Below, piece after piece: positions 34,172 through 43,201 of a DNA stretch of 64,000 nucleotides. The notes under the pieces are model-generated. The model worked only from the letters and a program-made list of their open reading frames with translations, searched no databases and was not told the DNA's origin. The stretch is taken from NCBI GenBank assembly GCA_900314565.1, contig OMVU01000012.1:23353-87352 (forward strand), given 5' to 3'. A program made the position numbers and the translations under genes. Origin of the DNA: an uncultured Eubacteriales bacterium (GTDB lineage: Bacteria > Bacillota > Clostridia > Lachnospirales > Lachnospiraceae). Each line of letters opens with the position of its first letter. Position 1 is the stretch's first letter.

Positions 34172-34396
34172 ATGCTGCAGGATATTATTGATGTGCTGGC
34201 ACAGTATACGGATGTACCGGCGGAGGAGATCAATGAGAGCTCTGATCTCATTGAGGATCTTGAACTTAATTCATTCGATGTCATCACGATCGTAAGTGAT
34301 TTCGAGGATCAGTACGGGATTCAGATCCCGGACGATCAGATCACGGAATTCCGTACGGTCGCGGATATCGAAGCATATCTGGAGAAGGAAAAATGA
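34172..34396 (+). CDS. Acyl carrier protein
   Basis: 74 residues from ATG 34172, which follows AGGAGGAAAAG; a codon 18 bp earlier is an artefact. Pattern of a four-helix ACP: LQDIIDVLAQYTDVPAEEI, then the carrier motif DLELNSFDVI with the Ser that takes 4'-phosphopantetheine, then FEDQYGIQIPDDQI and a final helix. Strongly acidic. It overlaps the ligase gene by 4 bp, so this ACP is probably loaded by that enzyme rather than serving bulk fatty-acid synthesis, which is not encoded nearby. Confidence 0.9.
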   Translation: MLQDIIDVLAQYTDVPAEEINESSDLIEDLELNSFDVITIVSDFEDQYGIQIPDDQITEFRTVADIEAYLEKEK

Positions 34397-35955
34397 AAAA
34401 ATACCCACCTTATAACCCGCCGGCAGTTGAAGACCTGCGGCAGATGATCGTTTCAAAGGCAGAGAGCAACCCGGATGGCATCGCGTTCATGTACACCGGG
34501 GATGACGGCTCAGTTCAGACAGTTACATACGCACGTTTCCGTGCGGATGTGGATGCAGTCGGGACCTATTTCCATGAGCAGGGAATCGTGGAAGGAAAGC
34601 ATGTGGCGCTGCTCGGCGTCAATTCCTATGAATGGCTAGCGACATTTTTCGCGCTGGTCAACGGCGGAAATGTAGTTCTTCCGCTGGATGCCCGCCAGCC
34701 CGTGGAGAACCTGATCCGCCTGCTCTGGGACGGAGACTGCGCAGTGCTTGCGTATTCAAAGGAATTTGAGCCTGCGATTCCAGCCTTTGCGGCTTCACTG
34801 AACGACAGCCCCGCTGCGGATGCGAGAGGATTCCTTCCTCTTCCGCTCACTTCATTTTCCGATTGGGTCAGAGAAGGTGAGAAGCTTATTGCACTGGGCG
34901 ACCGGTCGTTCATCGACTGCGAGATTGATGTACATGATATGTGCGCGCTGGTCTTTACTTCCGGGACGACCGGAAAGCCGAAGGGCGTCATGCTGAGCCA
35001 GGATAACATTGCGGCGAACATTTACCAGGCGAGCCAGAGCTATGTTCTTGAAGGCGTAGGACTCTCTCCGCTTCCGATGCATCATATGTTCGGACTGATC
35101 GTAGGACATCTGATGGTATTCAACTACAACAGGCCCTGCTATATTGTGAGAAATATCCGCAACGTCATGAAGGACATTCAGATCGCGAAGCCGACCTGTC
35201 TCTTTGTCGTCCCGATGATCATCGAGACATTCGCAAAGCAGTTCCGTATCATGGCAAAGCGCACGGGCACGCAGATGACGCCGGAGATGGTAAAGACAGC
35301 CCTCGGCGGAAATCTTACGGATATTATCTGCGGCGGAGCTCCGCTTCCGGTCATGTATGTGCAGCTGTTCCGCCAGTTCGGTATCAATCTGCTGAACGGA
35401 TACGGCATCACGGAATGCTCACCGGTCCTTGCTGTCAACAGGGTCATGGATTACTGTGACGGTTCTGTCGGTCCTGCGCTTTTTGATACCGAGGTCATGA
35501 TCGACGAGGACGGAGAAATTCTTGCCCGCGGCCGCAACGTCATGCTGGGATATTACAAGGATCACGACGCGACAGCGGAAGCCATGAAGGGCGGCTGGTT
35601 CCATACAGGCGATCTCGGCAAGATCGAGGATCATTATATCTTTATCACGGGCCGCGCGAAGAACCTGATCATCACTTCTTCCGGTGAGAACATTTCTCCG
35701 GAGGAACTGGAAGACAAATTCCTGGCTGATCCGGCTGTCGCTGAGGCGATCGTCTATGAAAAGGACAACAATCTGGCGGTGCAGATCTTCCCTGAGAAGG
35801 AGGCCGGTGCCCCGGAGGAATACTATAAGGCCCTGCTTGCAAAGATCAATTCCGGAGAGCCGGGTTACAGGCAGATCCGCAGTCTTATCATAAGGACGGA
35901 GCCGTTCGTCCGCAATTCGACCGGCAAGATCGTCCGCACGATGATAGAAAAGTAA
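34393..35955 (+). CDS. AMP-forming acyl-CoA/ACP ligase (ANL superfamily)
   Basis: 520 residues, ATG overlapping the ACP stop (ATGA). ANL motifs: VFTSGTTGKPKGVMLSQ (P-loop-like A3), LNGYGITECSP (A5), GWFHTGDLGKIE (A7), GRAKNLIITSSGENISP (A8) and the C-terminal lysine region NSTGKIVR (A10). It would adenylate a carboxylic acid and transfer it to a thiol, here plausibly the adjacent ACP. The substrate could be a fatty or aryl acid. The pair is the only clear enzymatic activity next to the giant flavodoxin-like gene. Confidence 0.9.
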   Translation: MKKYPPYNPPAVEDLRQMIVSKAESNPDGIAFMYTGDDGSVQTVTYARFRADVDAVGTYFHEQGIVEGKHVALLGVNSYEWLATFFALVNGGNVVLPLDARQPVENLIRLLWDGDCAVLAYSKEFEPAIPAFAASLNDSPAADARGFLPLPLTSFSDWVREGEKLIALGDRSFIDCEIDVHDMCALVFTSGTTGKPKGVMLSQDNIAANIYQASQSYVLEGVGLSPLPMHHMFGLIVGHLMVFNYNRPCYIVRNIRNVMKDIQIAKPTCLFVVPMIIETFAKQFRIMAKRTGTQMTPEMVKTALGGNLTDIICGGAPLPVMYVQLFRQFGINLLNGYGITECSPVLAVNRVMDYCDGSVGPALFDTEVMIDEDGEILARGRNVMLGYYKDHDATAEAMKGGWFHTGDLGKIEDHYIFITGRAKNLIITSSGENISPEELEDKFLADPAVAEAIVYEKDNNLAVQIFPEKEAGAPEEYYKALLAKINSGEPGYRQIRSLIIRTEPFVRNSTGKIVRTMIEK

Positions 35956-36060
35956 AAATAAGAGAGCATCGGTACAGGTGCTTTGCAGCGCTCCCTTTGG
36001 GCAGTACGCGTATTTTTCCACGCTGATCTGCTCCGGGGAGCGTTACTTTTTTCAGAAACC

Positions 36061-36089
36061 TTGTTTGATTTGACAAATTCGTTTATACT
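36061..36089 (+). promoter_or_regulatory. Promoter for giant acidic protein
   Basis: TTGTTT, 17-bp spacer, TATACT, 74 bp before the ATG at 36163. It lies downstream of an earlier in-frame ATG (35983), which therefore would not be on this transcript. Confidence 0.55.
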
Positions 36090-36162
36090 TAGATGGAGTA
36101 CGATGTCAGGAGTGCCGCAAAAAACGGCGTCCAATCAACATGTTATTCGTGAGGCGGGGAAA

Positions 36163-39100
36163 ATGGCGAAATCACTGATTTTATACGATGGAAAAATGAG
36201 CACAACAGAGCGTGTTGCGACCACGATCGGACATATCGTAGGCAACGTCCGGATCTGTGAGATAGCAGAAGCTCCGTCGGACATCTCCATGTATGACGGA
36301 TTCTGTTTTATTTTCAATTTTTACGGTGCGCTCACGGCGGGAAAGACAAAGTCCTTCCTGAATACAAGGAAAGAACAGCTCATCGGCAAAAGGATCGCTT
36401 TTGTCGGCCTCGGTTTTTCCGATAAGGGCTTCACGAAGTATGTCGTTGACATGGAATTTGCTCTGGGCGGAGACCTGTCTATCACAGGCATGTTCATTGA
36501 AAATGAAAAGACAACGACCGAGGTCGGTTATCAGATCGCGAAGAAGCTGCGTGAACCGGTGCGGCGCATGGATGAGGCGGAACTCATGGCGGAAGTCGGC
36601 AGGTTTATTGAGGACCATCATGTTCTCGTTATTGCGACGGGGACAGATGATTTCGTGCGTGCGACGCCGCTGGAATATATATATCTGAACGGTGTGTTTT
36701 ATGTGATCACTGAGGGCGGTCTGAAATACCGGTCTATTCTGGAAAACGGAAATGCGTCTGTGACGATTTTCGATCGATTCGACGGCTCTTTTGAGCATAT
36801 AAGAAGTCTGCAGATTTTTGGAAAGGCACAGCCTGTCAAGTCTCAGACGAAAGAGTACAGTGAGATCCTCGCACGCAAAGGCATCACTGCGGATGCGCTT
36901 GACAAAATGGATGTCTGTCTCTTTGTGCTCCGGATCATGCCTCTGACCATTGAGTTCCTGAACTCGGATTTCACGGCACAGGGATACGACGCGCGCCAGC
37001 TTGGCGATACGGAATTCAGAAAGCAGCTGTGGGAACAGGGAAGTGCGTTCGTCCGCGACAGTTTTGAAATTGCAGGCAGTACCTGTGCCAAAGTCCAGAG
37101 TCAGCCGAAGGAATCCGGACTTTTTGGAAATGAACCGGAAACAGCCGGCAAAAAAGTCAGTGTGGCTTCCGGTGAGGACCGTATGGCCGGTGACGGAGTA
37201 TCAAAAGAAGACAGTGAGACCGGTATGGATCTGACGGGAGATTCTGATGATACGGATCTGTCCACGAATGCAGGCAGTGGATCGCAGCCGGCAGATACCG
37301 AAGACGGCTCTGAAGGGATCTCTGCCGCTGAGGGCAGCCCGGACGGAGAAACGGAAGGTACAGGCTCCCGCAAAATGTACAGCGCATTTGATTTTGGCGG
37401 AGAACTTCTTCTGGAAGATGAAGAAGAGGAAGCTGTGGAAGAGGCGGAGAGAGAGCCGGACGAAGAGGATGATCTTTCATTTTATGGAGACGAAAAGGAA
37501 CCCGTCTACGAGGGGCTCGCTGCTGAGAGCCGTAACATGGCGGAAGAAGTTCGTCGCATGATGGAACTTCGGAGCAGCGAAGACGCTCCTCAGGAAGAGG
37601 AAGAAGAGAAGAAAGTTCCGGATGAGAAGGAACTGGAGGAGTATCGGGATCTCTTCGGCGGGGTGGAAGATCTGCACCGCGACGAAGTGAAAAAGACCCC
37701 GCTCATCGAGCGCGAGGGAAGAGTCGATCTCAGAGAGTATCTGGATGAGATGGATATCGATGAGGAAGACCCGGAAGCGGAAGAGGACGGGGAAGAAGAG
37801 AAAGAAGAGGATTATCTGGAGAGAAAACGTCCGAAGAGAGCGAGAAGACGCGGTTTCTTCGCTTCGGGATTCGGAAAAAGCCTCAGCCGTCTGCTCGGCA
37901 TTGATGACGAGGAAGAGGATGAAGACGAAGATGAAGACGAGTATGATGATGACGAGGAAGACGGGGAGGAGACATACAGAGAATCCTGGATGGAACGCTT
38001 CCGCGCCCGGAGAGACGATGAAGAGCTTATGGATGAACTGCGGGCTGACAGCGAAGAGGAGCCGGATGAGCTTGACGAGCTTCTCCTGAAATACGGATCG
38101 GACGACGAAGAGGACGAAGATTCGGATTCGTACGATGATGAATATGAAGACGATGAGGAAGATTCGGATCCGTACGATGATGAATATGAAGACGATGAGG
38201 AAGATTCGGATTCGTACGATGATGAATATGAAGACGGGGAAGATTCGGATACGTTCGATGATGAGTATGAGGACGATGAGGAAGATTCGGATACGTTCTA
38301 CGATGAGTATGAGGACGACGAAGACGACGATTCGGATGACGGGTACGAAGAGGACGAAGACTCGGATGACGATTATGATGAAGAGGATGAAGATTTCGGG
38401 GATTCGGATGATTATGAAGAGGACGAAGAATACGAAGATTCCGATGACGGGGAATATGAGGATGATGAGGAACCCGATAGACGATCGGGAATGAAATCCG
38501 GTGAAAGCTGGATAAAAAGGATCATAAGGCTCGGGCTTGGCGGAAGAAGCCGTGAAGACGAGGATTCGGATGAGGACGAAGAGGACGAAGACGAATACGA
38601 TTATGATGAATCGGACGAAGACGGATATGAATATGAAGAATCGGACGAAGATGAGTATGAGTATGAAGAATCGGACGAAGATGAGTATGAAAATCCGAAC
38701 GAAGACGAGTACGAATATGAAGAATCGGACGAAGATGAGTATGAGTATGAAGAATCGGACGAAGATGAGTATGAAGAATCAGACGAGGATGAGTACTCTG
38801 ATGAAGAGGAGTATGAGGACTCGGTTGAGTCCGGGGACGAGGATGCGGCTGAAGACGAGTATGAAGAGAGTATCACGGCCTCCCCTTCCGGAGAGCCTGA
38901 AATCAGCATAGAAGCTTATGCGAAAGCGCATGCAGATGACTCGGAGGCTGATGAAAAAGCGATCGAGGCTCGCGCTGTGTTCGAGAACAATCTCCGTGAT
39001 GCTGTGTCAGCCGGGGAAAAGAAGATCGATGTTCCTGTGCCTGCCGAGAACGAGAAAATCGTGGAAGAACGCGTCTCACAGGAAGCTTTTGAGACAGTTG

Positions 39101-41958
39101 AGAACGCAGAGCCTGATGAGGCAGCCGGGATTCCGGTGATCGAGGAGGAAATTGAGACACCGGTAATCGAGGAGTCGATCGAAGTTCCGGTGATCGAGGA
39201 GGAAATTGAGACACCGGTAATTGAGGAAGCAGTCGAGACACCGGTCATCGAAGAGGAAGTTGAGACATCGGTAATTGAGGAGTCGATCGAGGTTCCGGTG
39301 ATCGAGGAGGAGACTGAGACACCGGTAATTGAGGAAGCAGTCGAGACATCGGTCATCGAAGAGGAAATTGAGACACCGGTAATTGAGGAGTCGATCGAGG
39401 TTCCGGTGATCGAGGAGGAAACTGAGTCACCGGTAACTGAGGATGTGATTGAGACTTCAGTGATTGAGGATGTAATCGAGACACCTGCAATTGAGGATGT
39501 GATCGAAATGCCTGCAATTGAGGATGTGATCGAAATGCCTGCGACCAGGAAGACTCAGGCAGCGGAAGTTCCTGAAGTTCCGGAATCCCGGGAGACAGAA
39601 GAGGCAGAGGCTCCTGAAGTGCCGGAGACTGAGACCGCTGAGCCTGACAGAGAGGCTGAGATACCGGCAGAGCCTGTTGAGCCTGACCGGGAAGCTGAGA
39701 TACCGGCAGAGCCTGTTGAGCCTGACCGGGAAGCTGCGATACCGGCAGAGCCAGTCGAGCCTGATATGGAAAATGAAGTGCCGGAGAAAAAGGATACTTC
39801 CGGTGAGTATAAAGCTTCCGGGAGATTCTGGTGGGATTCTGATTACACGGATCTTTCCGGAGAGGATATTACGGACTTCCGGGAAGTCATTGAGGAGGAA
39901 GAAACAGTTTCTGAATCCGTAGCCGGCCTGAAAAAAGAGTCAGATCATGAAGAATATGATCTGAGTGAAGACGATGATTCATACGATTCGGACGAGTGCG
40001 AGGAAAATGAGTACCAGGATGACGATGAGTATGAAGACGATGGCGAGTACGAAGACGATGGCGAGTACGAAGACGATGGCGAGTACGAAGACGATGGCGA
40101 GTACGAAGATGATGGCGAGTACGAAGATGATGACGAGTACGAAGACGACGAGTACGACGATTATGAAGACGCTGAATATGAAGAAGAGGAAGAATCTGAC
40201 GAGGATACAGGCTCTGATCTCGGCAGCCGGATAAAGAATGTTTTCGGACGTCTTTTCGGTCGGGGATTTGCAAAGTCTTCGGATGACGAGGATGAGTACG
40301 AGGATGACTCGGATGAGTACGACGAAGAAGATGAGTACGATGATGACGAGGATGAATACGACGAAGACGACGAGTACGACGACGAGTATGATGACGATGA
40401 AGACGACGAGTACGACGAAGAGTATGATGACGCCGCCGACGAAGAAGACGAAGAGTATGAGGACAGCTCCGTAGACGGCGGGTATGAAGATGACGATGAT
40501 TACGAGGAAGATGAGAACACACAGAGCCCTGCAGGATTCGGCGAGGTCATTAAAGCAGAGGATCAGGGGCCTTCCAATGTAAGAAACAAAAGCGGAGAGA
40601 TTGATCTGCCGGGCAGTTCGGCTTCAGATACCGTGGATTTGGAGGTGCCGAATGAATCTGACAGATATGTAAGCTCCGATTTTTCCGAAAAAGCGGCTGC
40701 CGGATTCGCAGGCAAAAAAGTGAATGTCATCACTTCGGAGTACGATGATACGGACGAGTACGATGATTCCGATGAATATGATGATACGGATGAGTACGAT
40801 GACACGGATGAGTACGATGACTCAGATGAGTTCGATGATGACGGGAAGGAAGACGACGAGTACGACGATTCAGACGAATATGACGAGGATGAAGACGACG
40901 AGTACGACGATTCAGATGAATATGACGAGGATGAAGACGACGAGTACGACGATTCGGATGAATATAACGAGGATGAAGACGACGAGTACGACGACTCAGA
41001 TGAATACGATGAGGATGATGAGGACGAAGACGACGAAGAGAGAGGCAGTGCATTTTCTGCTGTCAGAGGCTGGTTCGGCCGTCTGAGGGAGCGCCTCTCA
41101 TCCGACAATGTCGAGGACGATGAGTACGACGAAGAGGATGACGACGAAGACGATGATGAGAGTGAAGAAGACGAGTACGGCGAAAACGAATATGATGAGA
41201 GCGAAGAAGATGACTACACGGACTTCATAGTATCTGAAGAGGATGATGAAGACGCCGGAGATGAGTACGATGAAGACGAAGATGAGTACGACGAAGATGA
41301 TGAGTACGACGAAGATGACGAGTACGACGAAGACGAGTACGACGACGAAGACGATGAGGACGACGAAGACGAGTACGACGATGATGATGAGGACGACGAA
41401 CATGAGTCAGTGTTCCGGCGGTTCTTTGGAGGAAGGCGCAGCCGAAAGAAATCAAAGCCTGTAAAGACTGCAGCCAGAGAACCCGAAGAGGTCGAGGACT
41501 GGCAGGATTTTGATGACATGGCGGACGAGGACGTTTATTTCGCGGATCTCCGGGATGACGAGCGGACGCGCAGGTCGCAGCGGGGCAGAGCGGACAGCGG
41601 AAGGAAGACCCGGACAGATACGTCTCTGGAGGACAGCTATTATTCTGATATCCGTAAGTCGAGCCGCTATTCGGAATCTCAATACGAAGATGATCTTTCA
41701 ATGGAGGAGCTCCCCGATCATATGACCATCCGGGGAGAAGACTTTACCCAGATGCTCCGCAAGGCCGTTCGAAGTGTCAACAGCGGCAGTGCGGTGAATC
41801 CCGGTACCGACGCTGCGGGCGGCAGGACCGGCAGTGTTCGCAACGAAACGATCGATGGCGACGACACCGATGATGGAGAAATCATACCGGGCAGTGTGTA
41901 TGACGCTTCCCGCGGCATGACGATCACAGGGTTCGATGAGGACTCGGAAAATGTATAA
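36163..41958 (+). CDS. Giant flavodoxin-PNPOx-like protein with long polyacidic repeat tail
   Basis: 1931 residues from ATG 36163 (GAGGCGGGGA upstream; a promoter lies between it and the earlier ATG). Residues about 1-145 look flavodoxin-like (MAKSLILYDGKMSTTERVA, FIFNFYGAL, AFVGLGFSDKGF), about 147-275 like an FMN-binding split barrel (LVIATGTDDFVRATPLEYIYLNG...). The other 1650 or so are Asp/Glu/Tyr/Ser-rich, with GEYEDD, EYDDSDEYDED and PVIEEEIET (about 989-1126) repeats. Five short basic-amphipathic patches interrupt it near 561-583, 774-799, 1350-1375, 1626-1650 and 1747-1773, such as WIKRIIRLGLGG. No signal peptide or transmembrane helix. Function unknown; redox or scaffold roles are guesses. 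Confidence 0.72.
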   Translation: MAKSLILYDGKMSTTERVATTIGHIVGNVRICEIAEAPSDISMYDGFCFIFNFYGALTAGKTKSFLNTRKEQLIGKRIAFVGLGFSDKGFTKYVVDMEFALGGDLSITGMFIENEKTTTEVGYQIAKKLREPVRRMDEAELMAEVGRFIEDHHVLVIATGTDDFVRATPLEYIYLNGVFYVITEGGLKYRSILENGNASVTIFDRFDGSFEHIRSLQIFGKAQPVKSQTKEYSEILARKGITADALDKMDVCLFVLRIMPLTIEFLNSDFTAQGYDARQLGDTEFRKQLWEQGSAFVRDSFEIAGSTCAKVQSQPKESGLFGNEPETAGKKVSVASGEDRMAGDGVSKEDSETGMDLTGDSDDTDLSTNAGSGSQPADTEDGSEGISAAEGSPDGETEGTGSRKMYSAFDFGGELLLEDEEEEAVEEAEREPDEEDDLSFYGDEKEPVYEGLAAESRNMAEEVRRMMELRSSEDAPQEEEEEKKVPDEKELEEYRDLFGGVEDLHRDEVKKTPLIEREGRVDLREYLDEMDIDEEDPEAEEDGEEEKEEDYLERKRPKRARRRGFFASGFGKSLSRLLGIDDEEEDEDEDEDEYDDDEEDGEETYRESWMERFRARRDDEELMDELRADSEEEPDELDELLLKYGSDDEEDEDSDSYDDEYEDDEEDSDPYDDEYEDDEEDSDSYDDEYEDGEDSDTFDDEYEDDEEDSDTFYDEYEDDEDDDSDDGYEEDEDSDDDYDEEDEDFGDSDDYEEDEEYEDSDDGEYEDDEEPDRRSGMKSGESWIKRIIRLGLGGRSREDEDSDEDEEDEDEYDYDESDEDGYEYEESDEDEYEYEESDEDEYENPNEDEYEYEESDEDEYEYEESDEDEYEESDEDEYSDEEEYEDSVESGDEDAAEDEYEESITASPSGEPEISIEAYAKAHADDSEADEKAIEARAVFENNLRDAVSAGEKKIDVPVPAENEKIVEERVSQEAFETVENAEPDEAAGIPVIEEEIETPVIEESIEVPVIEEEIETPVIEEAVETPVIEEEVETSVIEESIEVPVIEEETETPVIEEAVETSVIEEEIETPVIEESIEVPVIEEETESPVTEDVIETSVIEDVIETPAIEDVIEMPAIEDVIEMPATRKTQAAEVPEVPESRETEEAEAPEVPETETAEPDREAEIPAEPVEPDREAEIPAEPVEPDREAAIPAEPVEPDMENEVPEKKDTSGEYKASGRFWWDSDYTDLSGEDITDFREVIEEEETVSESVAGLKKESDHEEYDLSEDDDSYDSDECEENEYQDDDEYEDDGEYEDDGEYEDDGEYEDDGEYEDDGEYEDDDEYEDDEYDDYEDAEYEEEEESDEDTGSDLGSRIKNVFGRLFGRGFAKSSDDEDEYEDDSDEYDEEDEYDDDEDEYDEDDEYDDEYDDDEDDEYDEEYDDAADEEDEEYEDSSVDGGYEDDDDYEEDENTQSPAGFGEVIKAEDQGPSNVRNKSGEIDLPGSSASDTVDLEVPNESDRYVSSDFSEKAAAGFAGKKVNVITSEYDDTDEYDDSDEYDDTDEYDDTDEYDDSDEFDDDGKEDDEYDDSDEYDEDEDDEYDDSDEYDEDEDDEYDDSDEYNEDEDDEYDDSDEYDEDDEDEDDEERGSAFSAVRGWFGRLRERLSSDNVEDDEYDEEDDDEDDDESEEDEYGENEYDESEEDDYTDFIVSEEDDEDAGDEYDEDEDEYDEDDEYDEDDEYDEDEYDDEDDEDDEDEYDDDDEDDEHESVFRRFFGGRRSRKKSKPVKTAAREPEEVEDWQDFDDMADEDVYFADLRDDERTRRSQRGRADSGRKTRTDTSLEDSYYSDIRKSSRYSESQYEDDLSMEELPDHMTIRGEDFTQMLRKAVRSVNSGSAVNPGTDAAGGRTGSVRNETIDGDDTDDGEIIPGSVYDASRGMTITGFDEDSENV
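38119..38325 (+). repeat. 42-bp tandem repeat within giant gene
   Basis: About five units starting GATTCGGATTCGTACGATGA, encoding DSDSYDDEYEDDEE-type repeats; the third unit is 3 bp short. Confidence 0.75.
39127..39540 (+). repeat. 24-bp-class coding repeat (PVIEE motif)
   Basis: About 17 units of eight residues, such as TPVIEEEI and VPVIEESI, with synonymous and conservative changes between units. The distinct composition from the rest of the tail (Val, Ile, Pro) suggests a separate structural segment. Confidence 0.75.
40033..40140 (+). repeat. 18-bp exact tandem repeat within giant gene
   Basis: Six units of GAAGACGATGGCGAGTAC (last two slightly changed), encoding EDDGEY. Near-perfect identity suggests recent expansion or slippage. 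Confidence 0.85.
40849..41016 (+). repeat. 42-bp tandem repeat within giant gene
   Basis: Four units beginning GAAGACGACGAGTACGAC, encoding EDDEYDDSDEYDED. Only a few bases vary between units. Confidence 0.75.
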
Positions 41959-43054
41959 AAAGCATCTTTTTACAGCGCTGCTCCTTATGGCGGCAGCGCT
42001 GTTTTTACGTGCAGGCGCACGATATTTTGCCGGTTTTGCAGACTCCTATGCCCGCACCTTCAACCGGATCTGGGTCATGACGCTCGGCAGGGCGAGTTCG
42101 GTCTTTTCTTTTTCGGTGGTCGAGTTCCTGATCTGCGGGCTGATCATTCTCCTTTTCTTTTGGATCATCCGCCTTATTCTCGCTTGGGTGCACCGGAAAC
42201 GGGAGGACGGAAAGGATAAATTCATAAGAGCGGGCAGGCTCTTTATCGGTAGGGTCCTTGTCCTTGTCACGCTGATCTTCTTTCTCTTCGAGGCAAATGA
42301 GGATATCTATTTTTACTGTACTCCCTTCTCTGTCCGTGAAGGATATGGCGAGGGAGACTATTCTACGGAAGACCTTGCAAAGTGCTGCACATGGCTCGCG
42401 GATGAAGCCGGACGGTACGCAGATCTTGTGGAGCGCGACGGCGGCGGGATCATGGTGATGAATGCGGATGCGGATACACGGATCCGTGAGGCTATGATGG
42501 ATCTCGGCACATCCTACGGGGAACTCTCGGGATGGTATCCGAGGGCGAAGCCGGTCTTCTTTTCAAGAATCATGTCTCTGACCAACATGGCGGGAATTTA
42601 TTCCGCCTACACGATCGAGGCCAATTACAACAGGGATATGACGGAATATAATCATGCTTTCTGCGCTTCGCACGAGCTGTCGCACCTGAAGGGCATCATG
42701 CAGGAAAATGAAGCCAACTTTGTCGCCTACCTCTGCTGCATGAATTCAAAGGAGCCGGACATTCATTACTCCGGGCTTCTCTCCGGCTGGATCTACTGCG
42801 GAAATGAGCTCTATAAGAGAGACAGAGAGTGCTGGTCGGAAATATACGGAACGCTGGATGACCGCTGCATTGCGGATCTCAGCGCGAATAATGCTTTCTG
42901 GGCCAGCTATAAAGGAGAGATCTCGGATGCTGCGGAATCGTTCAATGATGCGTATCTGAAGGGAAGAGGCCAGGAGGATGGGACTGGATCATATGACAGA
43001 GTAGTCGATTTGATTGTTTCCTATGAGAAAAAGCGCGGTGAGGTCTTGCAATAA
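41951..43054 (+). CDS. DUF3810-type membrane metallopeptidase
   Basis: About 367 residues; the ATG at 41951 (or 41936) overlaps the end of the giant gene, suggesting translational coupling. Three hydrophobic helices near the N-terminus (about 3-20, 42-66, 89-108) precede an extracytoplasmic part. The zinc motif HELSHLKGIMQENEANFVAYL carries the HExxH-like HELSH and a downstream Glu, as in DUF3810 proteins of Firmicutes. It is likely a membrane zinc peptidase with unknown substrate. Its overlap with the giant acidic gene is the best clue to a shared role. Confidence 0.82.
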   Translation: MYKKHLFTALLLMAAALFLRAGARYFAGFADSYARTFNRIWVMTLGRASSVFSFSVVEFLICGLIILLFFWIIRLILAWVHRKREDGKDKFIRAGRLFIGRVLVLVTLIFFLFEANEDIYFYCTPFSVREGYGEGDYSTEDLAKCCTWLADEAGRYADLVERDGGGIMVMNADADTRIREAMMDLGTSYGELSGWYPRAKPVFFSRIMSLTNMAGIYSAYTIEANYNRDMTEYNHAFCASHELSHLKGIMQENEANFVAYLCCMNSKEPDIHYSGLLSGWIYCGNELYKRDRECWSEIYGTLDDRCIADLSANNAFWASYKGEISDAAESFNDAYLKGRGQEDGTGSYDRVVDLIVSYEKKRGEVLQ

Positions 43055-43115
43055 ATACACCGAATGGTGTACTATCTCCCATTATGAGAATCACTTGACG
43101 AACGATTAAGTGAAC

Positions 43116-43170
43116 TTCAGCCGTTGACCGGCCTTTTATCGGCCGTTCCTTACAGGACTTCCGATAAGAT
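43116..43170. repeat. Inverted relative of the TTATCGGAAG hairpin repeat
   Basis: Contains GGCCTTTTATCGGCC and ACTTCCGATAAG, matching the reverse complement of parts of the 14785-14990 array. It precedes asnA. Confidence 0.55.
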
Positions 43171-43201
43171 ATAAGATACCTTATATGAGGAGGGAAGAAC
43201 T

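Noticed and set aside
35983-36162. Sixty-residue N-terminal extension of the giant protein
   Set aside because: A good promoter at 36061-36089 lies inside it, and the ATG at 36163 has a ribosome site and begins the flavodoxin-like fold.
38601-41519. Ser/Arg-rich minus-strand frames opposite the giant gene
   Set aside because: They are complements of Asp/Glu repeat codons and carry no independent signal.
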